This document shows, piece by piece, positions 26,084 through 34,074 of a DNA stretch of 64,000 bases. Numbering within the stretch: position 1 is the stretch's first letter; each line of letters opens with the position of its first letter. The position numbers and the translations under genes were made by a program. The notes beneath the pieces were generated by a model. The model was not told the origin of the DNA. It ran no database searches and worked only from the letters and a program-made list of their open reading frames with translations. The stretch comes from a virus. The stretch spans positions 1 to 64,000 of the IMG/VR virus record IMGVR_UViG_3300008050_000039; one strand, 5' to 3'.

Positions 26084-26121
26084 CTTATAATCCTTCCTAT
26101 AACGCAGTTAACGAAAGCAAG
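26084..26121 (-). promoter_or_regulatory. Box-plus-TATA promoter, copy 3
   Basis: Minus strand: CTTGCTTTCGTTAACTGCGT, TATAGGAAGG, then ATTATAAG (26084-26091). Lies 52 bp upstream of the ATG at 26032. Confidence 0.75.
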
Positions 26122-26144
26122 AATTAACATTTCCGATTCGCCGC

Positions 26145-26411
26145 TCATATTTGCCCAAGCCCCCTCAAAAACTCTCCGATGTCGTCATGAGCAAAGTATT
26201 CTTCGGCCAAATCTAACGCCTGTGTAATGTTATCACAATCAACGAATGTTGGGCCACCACATGAAGGATATTTGAACCAATTATGCTTACAGCCTAATTT
26301 ACCATCGTGATATTGAACCCCCCAATGGTGATGATTTTTTGTCTTTCGTATTGGCGTGATTATTACAACCCCAACCATACCGTCGTGCTTTTCAATTTTC
26401 ATTGCTCTCAT
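26145..26411 (-). CDS. Hypothetical protein with His/Cys-rich middle
   Basis: 88 residues from the ATG at 26411 (MRAMKIEKHDG), preceded by GGAGGTGAAGGA. KLGCKHNWFKYPSCGG could hold a metal. It ends just upstream of promoter copy 3. Confidence 0.6.
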   Translation of the reverse strand: MRAMKIEKHDGMVGVVIITPIRKTKNHHHWGVQYHDGKLGCKHNWFKYPSCGGPTFVDCDNITQALDLAEEYFAHDDIGEFLRGLGQI

Positions 26412-26584
26412 TCCTTCACCTCCAATACTATACCGTATTCCTGTTCTAAACAATCCAAACAAATTACCTCATCTTTTTCGTTTTCTCTTATACTTTTAGT
26501 GGGAGAATTAACGACTTTGAATATACCAAACTTATAATCACAAGCATTGCCGCATTCACAACGAGGCGTCCCTGTTTCAGTCAT
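26408..26584 (-). CDS. 58-residue zinc-ribbon protein
   Basis: MTETGTPRCECGNACDYKF...VICLDCLEQEYG: CxCxxxC and CxxC groups. The start overlaps the ArdC-like stop (TAATG) and the stop overlaps the next ATG (ATGA). Confidence 0.65.
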   Translation of the reverse strand: MTETGTPRCECGNACDYKFGIFKVVNSPTKSIRENEKDEVICLDCLEQEYGIVLEVKE

Positions 26585-27678
26585 TATTCATCACCCTCCT
26601 TTTTGTCCTCAACGCCGAAGAAATCCGGCATAAGTAATTCCGCCGCCTTCTGTGATTTGGCCGCCGCTTTGAATATGAAATCAACCCCACCATCCTTCGC
26701 ATCACGAATCTTTTTCATCCATGATTGGAGGTATGCCGCATGATTTTCCAAGCCCTCTTCTGCCATTTTATTTGGTATGGATATGGCCGCACAAAGCAAT
26801 GCCGCACCCATCTCCGCCACTAATTCTTCGTGAGCATAATTTTCACTACCGAACATACCGGACATATCGCGATTGAGTCGGCCTGGATTTCCTGTCCAAT
26901 GAGTCAATTCGTGAAGAATGGTTGAGAGTCGTCCCTCAATCGTCTTGAAATCATCACGCTTCGGCACTTGAACGAAGTCGCCACTAACCCTGTAAAAAGC
27001 CTTGCCGCCTTTCTCTCGGAAATCAACACCATTCATTTTGATAATCTCATCCACTTCGTTTTCAGCCTTGATTCTTCGCTTACCCTTGAGAGTCTTTGTC
27101 GCCTTTGGTTTTGGCAACGGTGGCAACCCTGTTTGGTCGCGATTGAATACATTGAACCAATCCATCATAGGTATTTTCTTGAAAGAATCGGGGTCGTCTT
27201 TGTCGGGGAATACAAGCATATTCCAATAGATAACTACCGTTGATTGTTGAGCCTTTTTGATACCATACCACTTGGTCGGTTTTTTCCAACGCTTACCGTC
27301 TTTGGTTTCAGCCCATTCCCATTCACCGTTCTTAATCGCGTGTGAAGTAGCAATCTTTTTCCATTGATTGAAGGTTCCCCATTCATTTGATTTGAAACCT
27401 TTGTCCATTGCTTCGCTTATTAACCACCAAACATTGATGCCGCGATATGGCTTTTTAGCGGCTACACGCATAGGCAGACCACCAACGCCGCCTTCCCACG
27501 GCTTTTCCCACGGCCTAACGCCCTTTTTCATTTGCTTGATTATAGAGTTAGCAACCTGTTCTTTGATTTGCGCTCGTCGCTCTCGCTTGCTGTATTTCGC
27601 CTTTCCTTTACTCTTTGTCTTTGTGCCGGCCTTTGCCGCGCCCTGTCGGGTCTTTGTCTGTGTTTTATTCTTTGTCAT
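26584..27678 (-). CDS. ArdC-like antirestriction protein (ssDNA-binding N-terminus plus zincin)
   Basis: 364 residues. A basic N-terminal leader, then the ArdC-type ssDNA-binding region (VANSIIKQMKKGVRPWEKPW, KPYRGINVWWL) and a metallopeptidase domain with STILHELTHWTG (HExxH). ArdC proteins of plasmids and phages protect incoming DNA from restriction; the protease part is conserved but its target is unclear. First gene under promoter copy 4; its N-terminus (MTKNKTQTKTRQGAA) resembles the leaders of other first genes. Start after AGGAAGTGATAAA. Confidence 0.85.
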   Translation of the reverse strand: MTKNKTQTKTRQGAAKAGTKTKSKGKAKYSKRERRAQIKEQVANSIIKQMKKGVRPWEKPWEGGVGGLPMRVAAKKPYRGINVWWLISEAMDKGFKSNEWGTFNQWKKIATSHAIKNGEWEWAETKDGKRWKKPTKWYGIKKAQQSTVVIYWNMLVFPDKDDPDSFKKIPMMDWFNVFNRDQTGLPPLPKPKATKTLKGKRRIKAENEVDEIIKMNGVDFREKGGKAFYRVSGDFVQVPKRDDFKTIEGRLSTILHELTHWTGNPGRLNRDMSGMFGSENYAHEELVAEMGAALLCAAISIPNKMAEEGLENHAAYLQSWMKKIRDAKDGGVDFIFKAAAKSQKAAELLMPDFFGVEDKKEGDE

Positions 27679-27747
27679 TTTATCACTTCCTTTTTATTTT
27701 TTGTTCTGCTCCAATATCTCTTCGCATATATATCCATTATACCACTA

Positions 27748-27785
27748 CTATTTAACCTTTTCTGAACGCAGTTAACGGAAGCAAG
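27748..27785 (-). promoter_or_regulatory. Box-plus-TATA promoter, copy 4
   Basis: Minus strand: CTTGCTTCCGTTAACTGCGT, TCAGAAAA, then GGTTAAATAG (27748-27757). Drives the ArdC-like gene. Confidence 0.75.
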
Positions 27786-27814
27786 AAATGGATTTACCAT
27801 TAAAAAAATCCTGG

Positions 27815-28228
27815 TCATTCCCCCACCCCACAACATTTTCCACATCGGGCTTCACCTGCCTCTTCGTCATACCACCCATCCACGCCATCTAATTCGGGCA
27901 TAAACTTGAGTCGCAAACTGCGCCCCGTTCCATCGTTCATTTGTAGTAATTCGTAACGGATAGAGTTTTCAAGTCGCTTCGGTAATTTGCGATTGTGAAA
28001 TCGTGCCATATTTATCGCCTCTATATCCTCTTCGGGTGTCCACGCAGTAAAAATAACATGAAATATACATGACGGCACTTGAATATCACAAACAGGACAT
28101 TTGAAGTTTAATTCCGCAATCTCTAATCGGCCCCGTCTGCGCTCAAAGAAATATCCCAATTCTTCGGGTGCTATTTTTTTATCACCCTGCGGGCCTCGCG
28201 GGGGTATATTTTCAAAAGTTATTCCCAT
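27815..28228 (-). CDS. Zinc-binding hypothetical protein
   Basis: 137 residues from the ATG at 28228 (MGITFENIPPRG), preceded by GGGGAGGAAATTAAT. FKCPVCDIQVPSC in the middle and ARCGKCCGVGE at the end suggest two metal sites. Last gene of the unit under promoter copy 5. Confidence 0.65.
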   Translation of the reverse strand: MGITFENIPPRGPQGDKKIAPEELGYFFERRRGRLEIAELNFKCPVCDIQVPSCIFHVIFTAWTPEEDIEAINMARFHNRKLPKRLENSIRYELLQMNDGTGRSLRLKFMPELDGVDGWYDEEAGEARCGKCCGVGE

Positions 28229-28229
28229 A

Positions 28230-28841
28230 TTAATTTCCTCCCCATTGTTCAGCCATTGCTTCGGCAAACCCTTCAAATGTGATGCTTCGCTGTTTCCATC
28301 TGTCGGCTGACGGGCCAATATAATATATCCGGCATCGTTCTTTCATTGGTAATTTTTTCGTTTCCGCTTTCAAATCCGATGTGGGTTTGAGTGGGTCTAA
28401 ACCCTTGAGCCAAAGACAGGTCGCCTTCGTTTCTAAATGCCCAAACATATACGGTTGAATTAATTGAGTATATTTAAGACCACCGATACGCTCTATTGCG
28501 TATTTATGGGGTATTGGATTCTCAATACATATTTTAGGAATATCAACATTGAGTAAGTAATTGAAGAAGTCGGCCGCTTCATCAAGGTCGTTCCATCTAT
28601 CGGGGTCTTTATGCAACCACGATACACCACTATTAGCAAAATATGTGCATGGGGGGTGGGCTATCAATAAATCCCATTTTAGATTCATGGCGATAACTTC
28701 GCGAATATCATTTTGAAAATGATACGGCGAACCATCATCAGCAGGGAGCAAATCACAAGACCAAGCATTGTGGCCCCTTTTTCTAAACGCTTCGCGAACA
28801 ACACCACTAAACTCACACGCAACCAAAACTCTTAACCTCAT
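28230..28841 (-). CDS. C5-cytosine methyltransferase-like protein
   Basis: 203 residues. VLVACEFSGVVREAFRKRGH is an AdoMet-site-like start, IAHPPCTYFANSG carries the PPC catalytic motif and ICIENPIPH is an ENV-like motif. The C-terminal target-recognition part is short, as in many phage versions. Probably modifies viral DNA; overlaps the next gene. Confidence 0.7.
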   Translation of the reverse strand: MRLRVLVACEFSGVVREAFRKRGHNAWSCDLLPADDGSPYHFQNDIREVIAMNLKWDLLIAHPPCTYFANSGVSWLHKDPDRWNDLDEAADFFNYLLNVDIPKICIENPIPHKYAIERIGGLKYTQLIQPYMFGHLETKATCLWLKGLDPLKPTSDLKAETKKLPMKERCRIYYIGPSADRWKQRSITFEGFAEAMAEQWGGN

Positions 28842-29170
28842 AGTTCACCACACATCCCCAATTTTATTTGTTCCTCAACAGTCCAATAGACCCACTCGGC
28901 CCATGTATCATTGAGGAAATAATCTTTTTGCTCGCCCTCTTTGAATGGTCGGATTTTATACCATACTTCACCTTTAACCCATCTCCAATCAATTTTCTGA
29001 CCTTCACCATTAGGGGAATATCGCCCGTTTGAGAAGTTCCATAATGTTTGATGAATAACCGACCCATCGGCCCAATCACTAAAAGCGATTTCAACCATGC
29101 GTTCTGGGGTATAGGCTTTGGCATTAATAACCAATTTTTTCCAATTATTAGGGTTCATATCAACCTTCAT
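28838..29170 (-). CDS. Hypothetical protein
   Basis: 110 residues, Trp-rich (DWADGSVIHQTLWNF, DWRWVKGEVWYKI, WAEWVYWTVEE). Overlaps both neighbours by 4 bp. No family recognised. Confidence 0.6.
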   Translation of the reverse strand: MKVDMNPNNWKKLVINAKAYTPERMVEIAFSDWADGSVIHQTLWNFSNGRYSPNGEGQKIDWRWVKGEVWYKIRPFKEGEQKDYFLNDTWAEWVYWTVEEQIKLGMCGEL

Positions 29171-29244
29171 TGTTCATCACCTTCAACCTGCTCCCATTGT
29201 TCAAAAATGTATGTCGGCGTTTTTATTCTGTATAATAATATCAT
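29167..29244 (-). CDS. 25-residue ORF with standard leader
   Basis: MILLYRIKTPTYIFEQWEQV...; too short for a domain call, but it has the full GGGGGAATAAAT leader and an ATGA overlap with the next gene, so it is probably translated. Confidence 0.45.
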   Translation of the reverse strand: MILLYRIKTPTYIFEQWEQVEGDEQ

Positions 29245-29256
29245 ATTTATTCCCCC

Positions 29257-29613
29257 TCAAATCTCGTATAGTGAAAAGTTCCAAGCATTACCCAATTCAA
29301 AGTAATAACCGCATTCCCGCAACACAATGTTCAATTCCTCTCTCAATTTCCATCTATTGCGGTCGCCATAATTCAAAGCCTCATAGACTGCCCCTTCAAA
29401 GGTGCAGGTAATCGTATCATCATTGGCGTATTCGGTATAGTCGCTGGCCTTAATGTCTTTGATAATATATTTTTTGCCATTCTGCCAAGCCCACGCTTGA
29501 TTATTAAAGTAAATGCGGGTATCAGCAATGTGGGGTGAATTATCCCAAGAGTATTCTTTGCTCATCTTTTTGAATACGGCTTCAATTTTTTGTGCGATTT
29601 TGTATTTTCTCAT
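29257..29613 (-). CDS. Hypothetical protein
   Basis: 118 residues from the ATG at 29613 (MRKYKIAQKIEAVF), after GGGGGGCGATAGA. Mixed alpha/beta with a basic N-terminal helix and a beta segment (TRIYFNNQAWAWQNGKKYII). No family recognised. Confidence 0.65.
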   Translation of the reverse strand: MRKYKIAQKIEAVFKKMSKEYSWDNSPHIADTRIYFNNQAWAWQNGKKYIIKDIKASDYTEYANDDTITCTFEGAVYEALNYGDRNRWKLREELNIVLRECGYYFELGNAWNFSLYEI

Positions 29614-29614
29614 T

Positions 29615-30181
29615 CTATCGCCCCCCGAACCCGAACATTTCATTGAAAAGTGCATTTTTGAAATCCTGTGCGGCATCACTACGGTTTAGATGGCTACCAT
29701 CAGAATATCGCCTAATATCATCATAATACTCAAGGCAAAGAAAGTTCTCGGCATAATTTTCCATGAAGGTTTTATGCGCCCCGCATAGATTAATTCCCGC
29801 GCCATCCCACCAATCGTGATAACGGTATTCAATTCGCCCGCCGTCGTGAAATCTGATTTCATCGGATGGCCCGCCGTATGACAATTGGTATCGCCAATAA
29901 CCATAAATCTCGTCGCAATCCTCTTCGGGATATTCTTCGTCGCAATCGCACCAAGTATGAGGCTTGACATAATCAAGGCATAAACCGTATTCATTCGGTT
30001 CCCCATCCTCTTCGGGCTTATACCCCTCTTCGTTGTATTCCTCTTCGTATTCACCTTCGTTAAACTTTACGAAGTCTGTCATTCTGCTATCCCATCGGTC
30101 ATTGATTAGGTCAGCGCATTTCGGTTGTTCTGATGCCCCCTGTTGGACTTGGCTATTCTCTTTGTTTATTTCATCTGTCAT
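29615..30181 (-). CDS. Very acidic Tyr/Cys-rich protein with shared leader
   Basis: 188 residues. The N-terminus MTDEINKENSQVQQGASEQ belongs to the shared leader group. A long Glu/Tyr/Asp-rich part follows (EGEYEEEYNEEGYKPEEDG), then Cys- and His-containing segments (DYVKPHTWCDCDEE, INLCGAHKTF). First gene under promoter copy 5, start after GGGGGAATAAAA. A DNA-mimic role is conceivable but unproven. Confidence 0.7.
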   Translation of the reverse strand: MTDEINKENSQVQQGASEQPKCADLINDRWDSRMTDFVKFNEGEYEEEYNEEGYKPEEDGEPNEYGLCLDYVKPHTWCDCDEEYPEEDCDEIYGYWRYQLSYGGPSDEIRFHDGGRIEYRYHDWWDGAGINLCGAHKTFMENYAENFLCLEYYDDIRRYSDGSHLNRSDAAQDFKNALFNEMFGFGGR

Positions 30182-30183
30182 TT

Positions 30184-30411
30184 TTATTCCCCCTGTTGAT
30201 TCTCCCTCACCTTACTACTATTTAACCCCTTCGCAACGCAGTTAACGGAAGCAAGATTCCTGGTGATTTTGTAAAAAATTAATATCTGTGGCGTGTCATA
30301 CATTCGGTATCGGATTTGCCATGTATGAGGCTGTCGCGCAAAAGACCATTTGATATATCGCGTGTGCGGGTTTTCCCATTTCCCACAAGTAAGAATTGTG
30401 TCCGGCTTCAT
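30184..30411 (-). CDS. Hypothetical protein whose 3' end reads through a promoter box
   Basis: 75 residues from the ATG at 30411, which follows GGGGGAGAATTAAT. The last ~22 residues (LASVNCVAKGLNSSK...) are encoded by promoter copy 5. The same frame through the box appears in the ORF at 33969. The N-terminal 50 residues look like a real protein; the tail may be incidental. Confidence 0.5.
   Translation of the reverse strand: MKPDTILTCGKWENPHTRYIKWSFARQPHTWQIRYRMYDTPQILIFYKITRNLASVNCVAKGLNSSKVRENQQGE
30218..30255 (-). promoter_or_regulatory. Box-plus-TATA promoter, copy 5
   Basis: Minus strand: CTTGCTTCCGTTAACTGCGT, TGCGAAGG, then GGTTAAATAG (30218-30227). Lies 37 bp upstream of the ATG at 30181, inside the 3' end of the gene at 30184. 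Confidence 0.75.
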
Positions 30412-30412
30412 A

Positions 30413-30712
30413 TTAATTCTCCCCCTTTTTTCTGATTTTGTCGTCCGGTTTCATGCTGATAGGAATTGTTCCTATATCTAACTCTAACTCTCCCCAAACA
30501 TTTATCCGCTTTGGGATAGCGGGGTCGGACATTAATTCGTCTTTGAATAATACCTTTTCACATTTGACGCAAATTAATTTCAAATCGTTGCCTTTGGTGG
30601 TTCGCGTGAGTCTTTGTGAGGGTTTTAATTTCCTTACCCCTGCCATCGGGAAACGACTACGGTTTCCGCACCGCTCGCACTTTTGGGGTAGTAATGGTCT
30701 TTCATTCTCCAT
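30413..30712 (-). CDS. Zinc-ribbon protein
   Basis: 99 residues from the ATG at 30712 (MENERPLLPQKC). QKCERCGNRSR and LICVKCEKVL are the two knuckles. Overlaps the previous gene by 11 bp. Confidence 0.65.
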   Translation of the reverse strand: MENERPLLPQKCERCGNRSRFPMAGVRKLKPSQRLTRTTKGNDLKLICVKCEKVLFKDELMSDPAIPKRINVWGELELDIGTIPISMKPDDKIRKKGEN

Positions 30713-30926
30713 ATACACACCACCTGCTACAATCTCGGCAAATAACAACGGTTGTGATACGACCCGCGACCAATCTCTCAACATGAGCGCAAGACAATTC
30801 CGGCGGGAAAACTGGATTCGCACAATTACAACCATAGACGAAATGCCCGCCATGCGAGCCGACTTTTCGTGGCCCTATATTTATGAAGTAATCTTTTTTT
30901 GATACACTTTTCATTTTGTCAATCAT
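30702..30926 (-). CDS. Small zinc-binding protein
   Basis: 74 residues from the ATG at 30926 (TGATG overlap with the previous stop). CNCANPVFPPELSCAH and VICRDCSRWC give seven or more potential metal ligands. No family recognised. Confidence 0.6.
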   Translation of the reverse strand: MIDKMKSVSKKDYFINIGPRKVGSHGGHFVYGCNCANPVFPPELSCAHVERLVAGRITTVVICRDCSRWCVYGE

Positions 30927-31240
30927 CAAGCATCACCCCATCTTTGAATACGAAGCCGCTCGCCCGACAATTCGGTGACATTAAACTTCGTGGGCGCGAA
31001 CCCAAGTGCTTCAACCTTGACATACATTTGTTTTTGGCGCAACCCCGTTGGATATGTGATAATTCTCCAATTTGAGAGTTTAGTGACTTTGATATTGAAA
31101 ATCTCACCCTGTTTAGCGTTATGTTCTTCGCCTATGACTTCGGCAACCTCTTTCAAAACCTGCTGTGTGGTTTTGTATTGATTACGGCCAAATACCTTAT
31201 CCCTGTGTTTTTTATATTTTTTATATTCATTACGATTCAT
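30926..31240 (-). CDS. Small basic hypothetical protein
   Basis: 104 residues: a Lys-rich N-terminus (NEYKKYKKHRDKVFGRNQYK), then beta-rich segments (FNIKVTKLSNWRIITYP, QMYVKVEALG). Could be RNA- or DNA-binding. No family recognised. Confidence 0.6.
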   Translation of the reverse strand: MNRNEYKKYKKHRDKVFGRNQYKTTQQVLKEVAEVIGEEHNAKQGEIFNIKVTKLSNWRIITYPTGLRQKQMYVKVEALGFAPTKFNVTELSGERLRIQRWGDA

Positions 31241-31244
31241 AATT

Positions 31245-31682
31245 TCAAGCCTCCCTTATTGTGTGGCAATAGGTTGTAGTTTCTTCCATTTCATATTTTG
31301 GCTCAAGCAATTTACGAAGGGGCGTGACATAATCCGACCCCATATAACTCGCCTCACCATTACTACTGAACAAATCATAGAGAACCCCACCATCATATAC
31401 TAAGTGGAGCAAACCTTCAACCGGAACATCGTGATAAGTGATATTACCCCCGCGACCTCTTGAAATCGGGTAAGAAAAAGTGTTTTCAAATAATCGGCAA
31501 CCACTTGACATACCGTTAAGCCCTTCGTCAACCCTTTTCACCCCATCATCGTCAACCCACTTAAAAGTAAATCGCTTGTGTAAGTATTTCCTAATTTTCT
31601 TGGCTAACCTTTGTGCCTTAGCGGGTAGGTGTCCAATGTGGAAATCCTTATGCCATCCGTCGTCAATTTTATTATCGCTCAT
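31245..31682 (-). CDS. Hypothetical protein
   Basis: 145 residues from the ATG at 31682 (MSDNKIDDGWHKDF), overlapping the previous stop as ATGA. Contains a charged helix (AKAQRLAKKIRKYLHKRF) and a Gly/Arg-rich turn. No family recognised. Confidence 0.65.
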   Translation of the reverse strand: MSDNKIDDGWHKDFHIGHLPAKAQRLAKKIRKYLHKRFTFKWVDDDGVKRVDEGLNGMSSGCRLFENTFSYPISRGRGGNITYHDVPVEGLLHLVYDGGVLYDLFSSNGEASYMGSDYVTPLRKLLEPKYEMEETTTYCHTIREA

Positions 31683-31897
31683 GGTTTCACCCACAAACTC
31701 AAACAACGGCCGCATCGGTAATATGGTAATTTATTCTTTGTGCGCTTGAGTAAATCCTTGTTGAGAACCGGCTGTTCACATTCACACCTTAGCGGTGCGA
31801 TACCGTGTTCATTGACACAATCGGTTTCCCAAAGTGTCGGCTTTTCTTTTGTTGACCCCTGTTGGTCTTGGCTATCTGTGTTTTTTACATCTTTCAT
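31679..31897 (-). CDS. Zinc-ribbon protein with shared leader
   Basis: 72 residues from the ATG at 31897, starting MKDVKNTDSQDQQGSTKEK. RCECEQPV and YRCGRCLSLW form the zinc ribbon. The start MKDVKN is identical to that of the gene at 35876; SQDQQGS matches 23297. First gene under promoter copy 6. Confidence 0.7.
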   Translation of the reverse strand: MKDVKNTDSQDQQGSTKEKPTLWETDCVNEHGIAPLRCECEQPVLNKDLLKRTKNKLPYYRCGRCLSLWVKP

Positions 31898-31966
31898 TTT
31901 TTCACATCCTGTTTTGGGGGTGGTTGTTTGTGTTCCCCCTCTCACAATTAGTCCTTGTTTTCCAAG

Positions 31967-32003
31967 TTAATAAACCTTTCGCAACGCAGTTAACGGAAGC
32001 AAC
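31967..32003 (-). promoter_or_regulatory. Box-plus-TATA promoter, copy 6
   Basis: Minus strand: TTGCTTCCGTTAACTGCGTT, GCGAAAGG, then TTTATTAA (31967-31974). GAAAGG just before TTTATTAA resembles an archaeal BRE/TATA pair. Confidence 0.75.
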
Positions 32004-32008
32004 GGGCA

Positions 32009-33709
32009 TTAATCCTTATATTTTCGCATTATCTCACCCCACTTTACGCGATTCACGATAAGCGATTCGTCGCCCTTGAATGAATCCTTCTTCTTGGCGG
32101 TTGCCCGCTCAATGTTGATAGTCATACCGAGTCGTGGTATATTTGCTGATGATGAGAACCATTTTAAGTCGCCCTTCGCGCTACGCATGAGAACGATTGT
32201 TCCGTCGCCATACATAGAATTATAACCACGCGTCATTATAACTTCGGCTTCAATGCCGCCGATTTTATCTCCGATTTCGGCCGGATATGCTACCGTATTT
32301 TCAGTTTTCGTCTTTGCTTTCAATTTTTCATCAGCCTGTCGCTTGAACCAATTCGCCCAACAAACATACATTGAGGCGGCGAATGAGGCAGACTTAGAAT
32401 CCACAATTCCCGCTTCATAAATTGTAATTAAATTACGCTCAAAGGTTGAACGCCAATCCTTAAAATTATTTTTAGAGCCACCCGCGAAGTGCTTATCCAT
32501 GAAATCAAGAACCGAATTAGTAATGAACCGAGTCGTTTCACTTGGTTGAGCATTTTCACCCACCAAATCAAGCCACCCACCAAATATCATTTTCCCTTTG
32601 CGGTCAATATGATAGATGAACCATTCATAGAGTATTTTACGCCCCTCCACTTGATTTTTTATGGCCTTCGTATTATTGCTAATTTCAACATTGAGTAAAT
32701 GTTTGCCCGAACCTTTTTCATACGCACCACGCGCCGAATAATATGAACAGGCGATTTCCAAAAATCGGTTCAATGAATAAACGGGGCGTTCTTTCGCACC
32801 CGCACCACCGCCCGCACCTTGATATTCATGCGAACCCTTCAAAGTGTGCTGGATATTATACAATTTTTCAAGCATATTCGGGTCAATGTTCGTGTATTCA
32901 AAGAGGCAGGTCGTGCCGACAAACCGAACCCGTTTTCGCTTTTTGTGCATGACGGCGATTAATTTATTTCGCTTTCGTTTTACTGAACAATGGTCGCAAT
33001 GATGAGGATATTTTTTAGGTGCTTTTTTAGACAGCATTTCGTCACCGATTTTAGATATTGAGGGAACGGTTCGCATGATAACAGGATTACCTTTTTCACC
33101 GCCGCCAATCGGTTCAATCGTTGCCAATACCTCCCAATCGGATTTACCGAATAAATCGTGCTTGACTATGACTTTTGACTGCCGTTGAACCTTTCTAATT
33201 TTCAGCATGGTTTCGTCGGTATTTTCACCATAGGCTTGATATTCATAGGGTTCGCCACCGGAAGCGGTCAACCGCATTTCTGTCTTTTTCACCCAATTAA
33301 AATCGGGGGGATATTGAAGGTGAAAATCAGTAATCCAAATATAACGCGGCGGCTCTTCATCCTGTTCGCCGCCTTCGTGCCAATTTTGCCAAGCATACGA
33401 CTCAATATAAGAGTCTAATGATTGAAATAGACTACCGTTGGTATTTTGTGAGAACATACTCGGCCGATATTTCATTGCTGGATTGCTTTTTGAGGGTTTC
33501 CACAAACCTATTCGCTTCAATTTGTTAAACTGCCGTTTATGCACTTGAGGCGTGACATACCACGCCCCCAAATCCACAATTCCTGGCTCACCGATTTCCC
33601 ATTCAAAACGGATTTTCCGCGAGTCTGCCGCTCTTTGAATGCGTTTTAACAATTTTTTGATTGATGGAACGCGCTGTGGCGGGACTGAAAATCTCATCGT
33701 TTTAATCAT
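32009..33709 (-). CDS. Large hypothetical protein with zinc-finger domain
   Basis: 566 residues from the ATG at 33709 (MIKTMRFSVPPQRV), ATGA overlap. Around residues 270-310, HHCDHCSVKRKRN...VRFVGTTCLFEYTN matches a recurring phage/plasmid domain with CxxC near R-x-R and a later VGxxCL. The C-terminal part has a basic helix and beta segments. Function of the family unknown to me. Confidence 0.7.
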   Translation of the reverse strand: MIKTMRFSVPPQRVPSIKKLLKRIQRAADSRKIRFEWEIGEPGIVDLGAWYVTPQVHKRQFNKLKRIGLWKPSKSNPAMKYRPSMFSQNTNGSLFQSLDSYIESYAWQNWHEGGEQDEEPPRYIWITDFHLQYPPDFNWVKKTEMRLTASGGEPYEYQAYGENTDETMLKIRKVQRQSKVIVKHDLFGKSDWEVLATIEPIGGGEKGNPVIMRTVPSISKIGDEMLSKKAPKKYPHHCDHCSVKRKRNKLIAVMHKKRKRVRFVGTTCLFEYTNIDPNMLEKLYNIQHTLKGSHEYQGAGGGAGAKERPVYSLNRFLEIACSYYSARGAYEKGSGKHLLNVEISNNTKAIKNQVEGRKILYEWFIYHIDRKGKMIFGGWLDLVGENAQPSETTRFITNSVLDFMDKHFAGGSKNNFKDWRSTFERNLITIYEAGIVDSKSASFAASMYVCWANWFKRQADEKLKAKTKTENTVAYPAEIGDKIGGIEAEVIMTRGYNSMYGDGTIVLMRSAKGDLKWFSSSANIPRLGMTINIERATAKKKDSFKGDESLIVNRVKWGEIMRKYKD

Positions 33710-33975
33710 GCGACCACCCCCGCGATAACCAATACCCCATGAATACTCATGCCGGCCATTGTTGTTAATGTTGTGATTGTGAAAAGCGTTAGCCACGATA
33801 CCGAAAACGGTATTTTCATTTTCAAACATTTGATGCCTTGCCATGTAGCCCACACAATAAATGCCGGCAACATAAACGACAAACAAATACCACCCATGAT
33901 AGGATAATTATAAACCACCCTGTCATAGATTCGTCCAGTTTTTTCACTCAATTTTTTCAATTTTTCATTTAACAT
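33706..33975 (-). CDS. Two-pass membrane protein
   Basis: 89 residues: a basic N-terminal helix, then two hydrophobic segments (GGICLSFMLPAFIVWATW and LTLFTITTLTTMAGMSI). The start follows GGGGGGATTGAA. First full-length gene under promoter copy 7. Two short TM helices resemble holins, but there is no further support. Confidence 0.65.
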   Translation of the reverse strand: MLNEKLKKLSEKTGRIYDRVVYNYPIMGGICLSFMLPAFIVWATWQGIKCLKMKIPFSVSWLTLFTITTLTTMAGMSIHGVLVIAGVVA

Positions 33976-34073
33976 TTCAATCCCCCCTTTCTTAATTCTA
34001 AAGAATAAGTGTGGGTTAATAAGGTTTGTGCTACGCAGTTAACGGAAGCAAGCCCAGGTTTTTTATCAGTCAT
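33969..34073 (-). CDS. 34-residue ORF through promoter copy 7
   Basis: MTDKKPGLASVNCVAQ...; has a full leader (GGGGGATGAATAAA) before the ATG and reads the promoter box in the same frame (LASVNCVA) as the gene at 30184. It may be a translated leader, an old duplicate of a first-gene start, or incidental. Confidence 0.35.
   Translation of the reverse strand: MTDKKPGLASVNCVAQTLLTHTYSLELRKGGLKC
34016..34052 (-). promoter_or_regulatory. Box-plus-TATA promoter, copy 7
   Basis: Minus strand: CTTGCTTCCGTTAACTGCGT, AGCACAAA, then CCTTATTAA (34016-34024). Drives the membrane-protein gene at 33975. Confidence 0.75.
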
Positions 34074-34074
34074 T

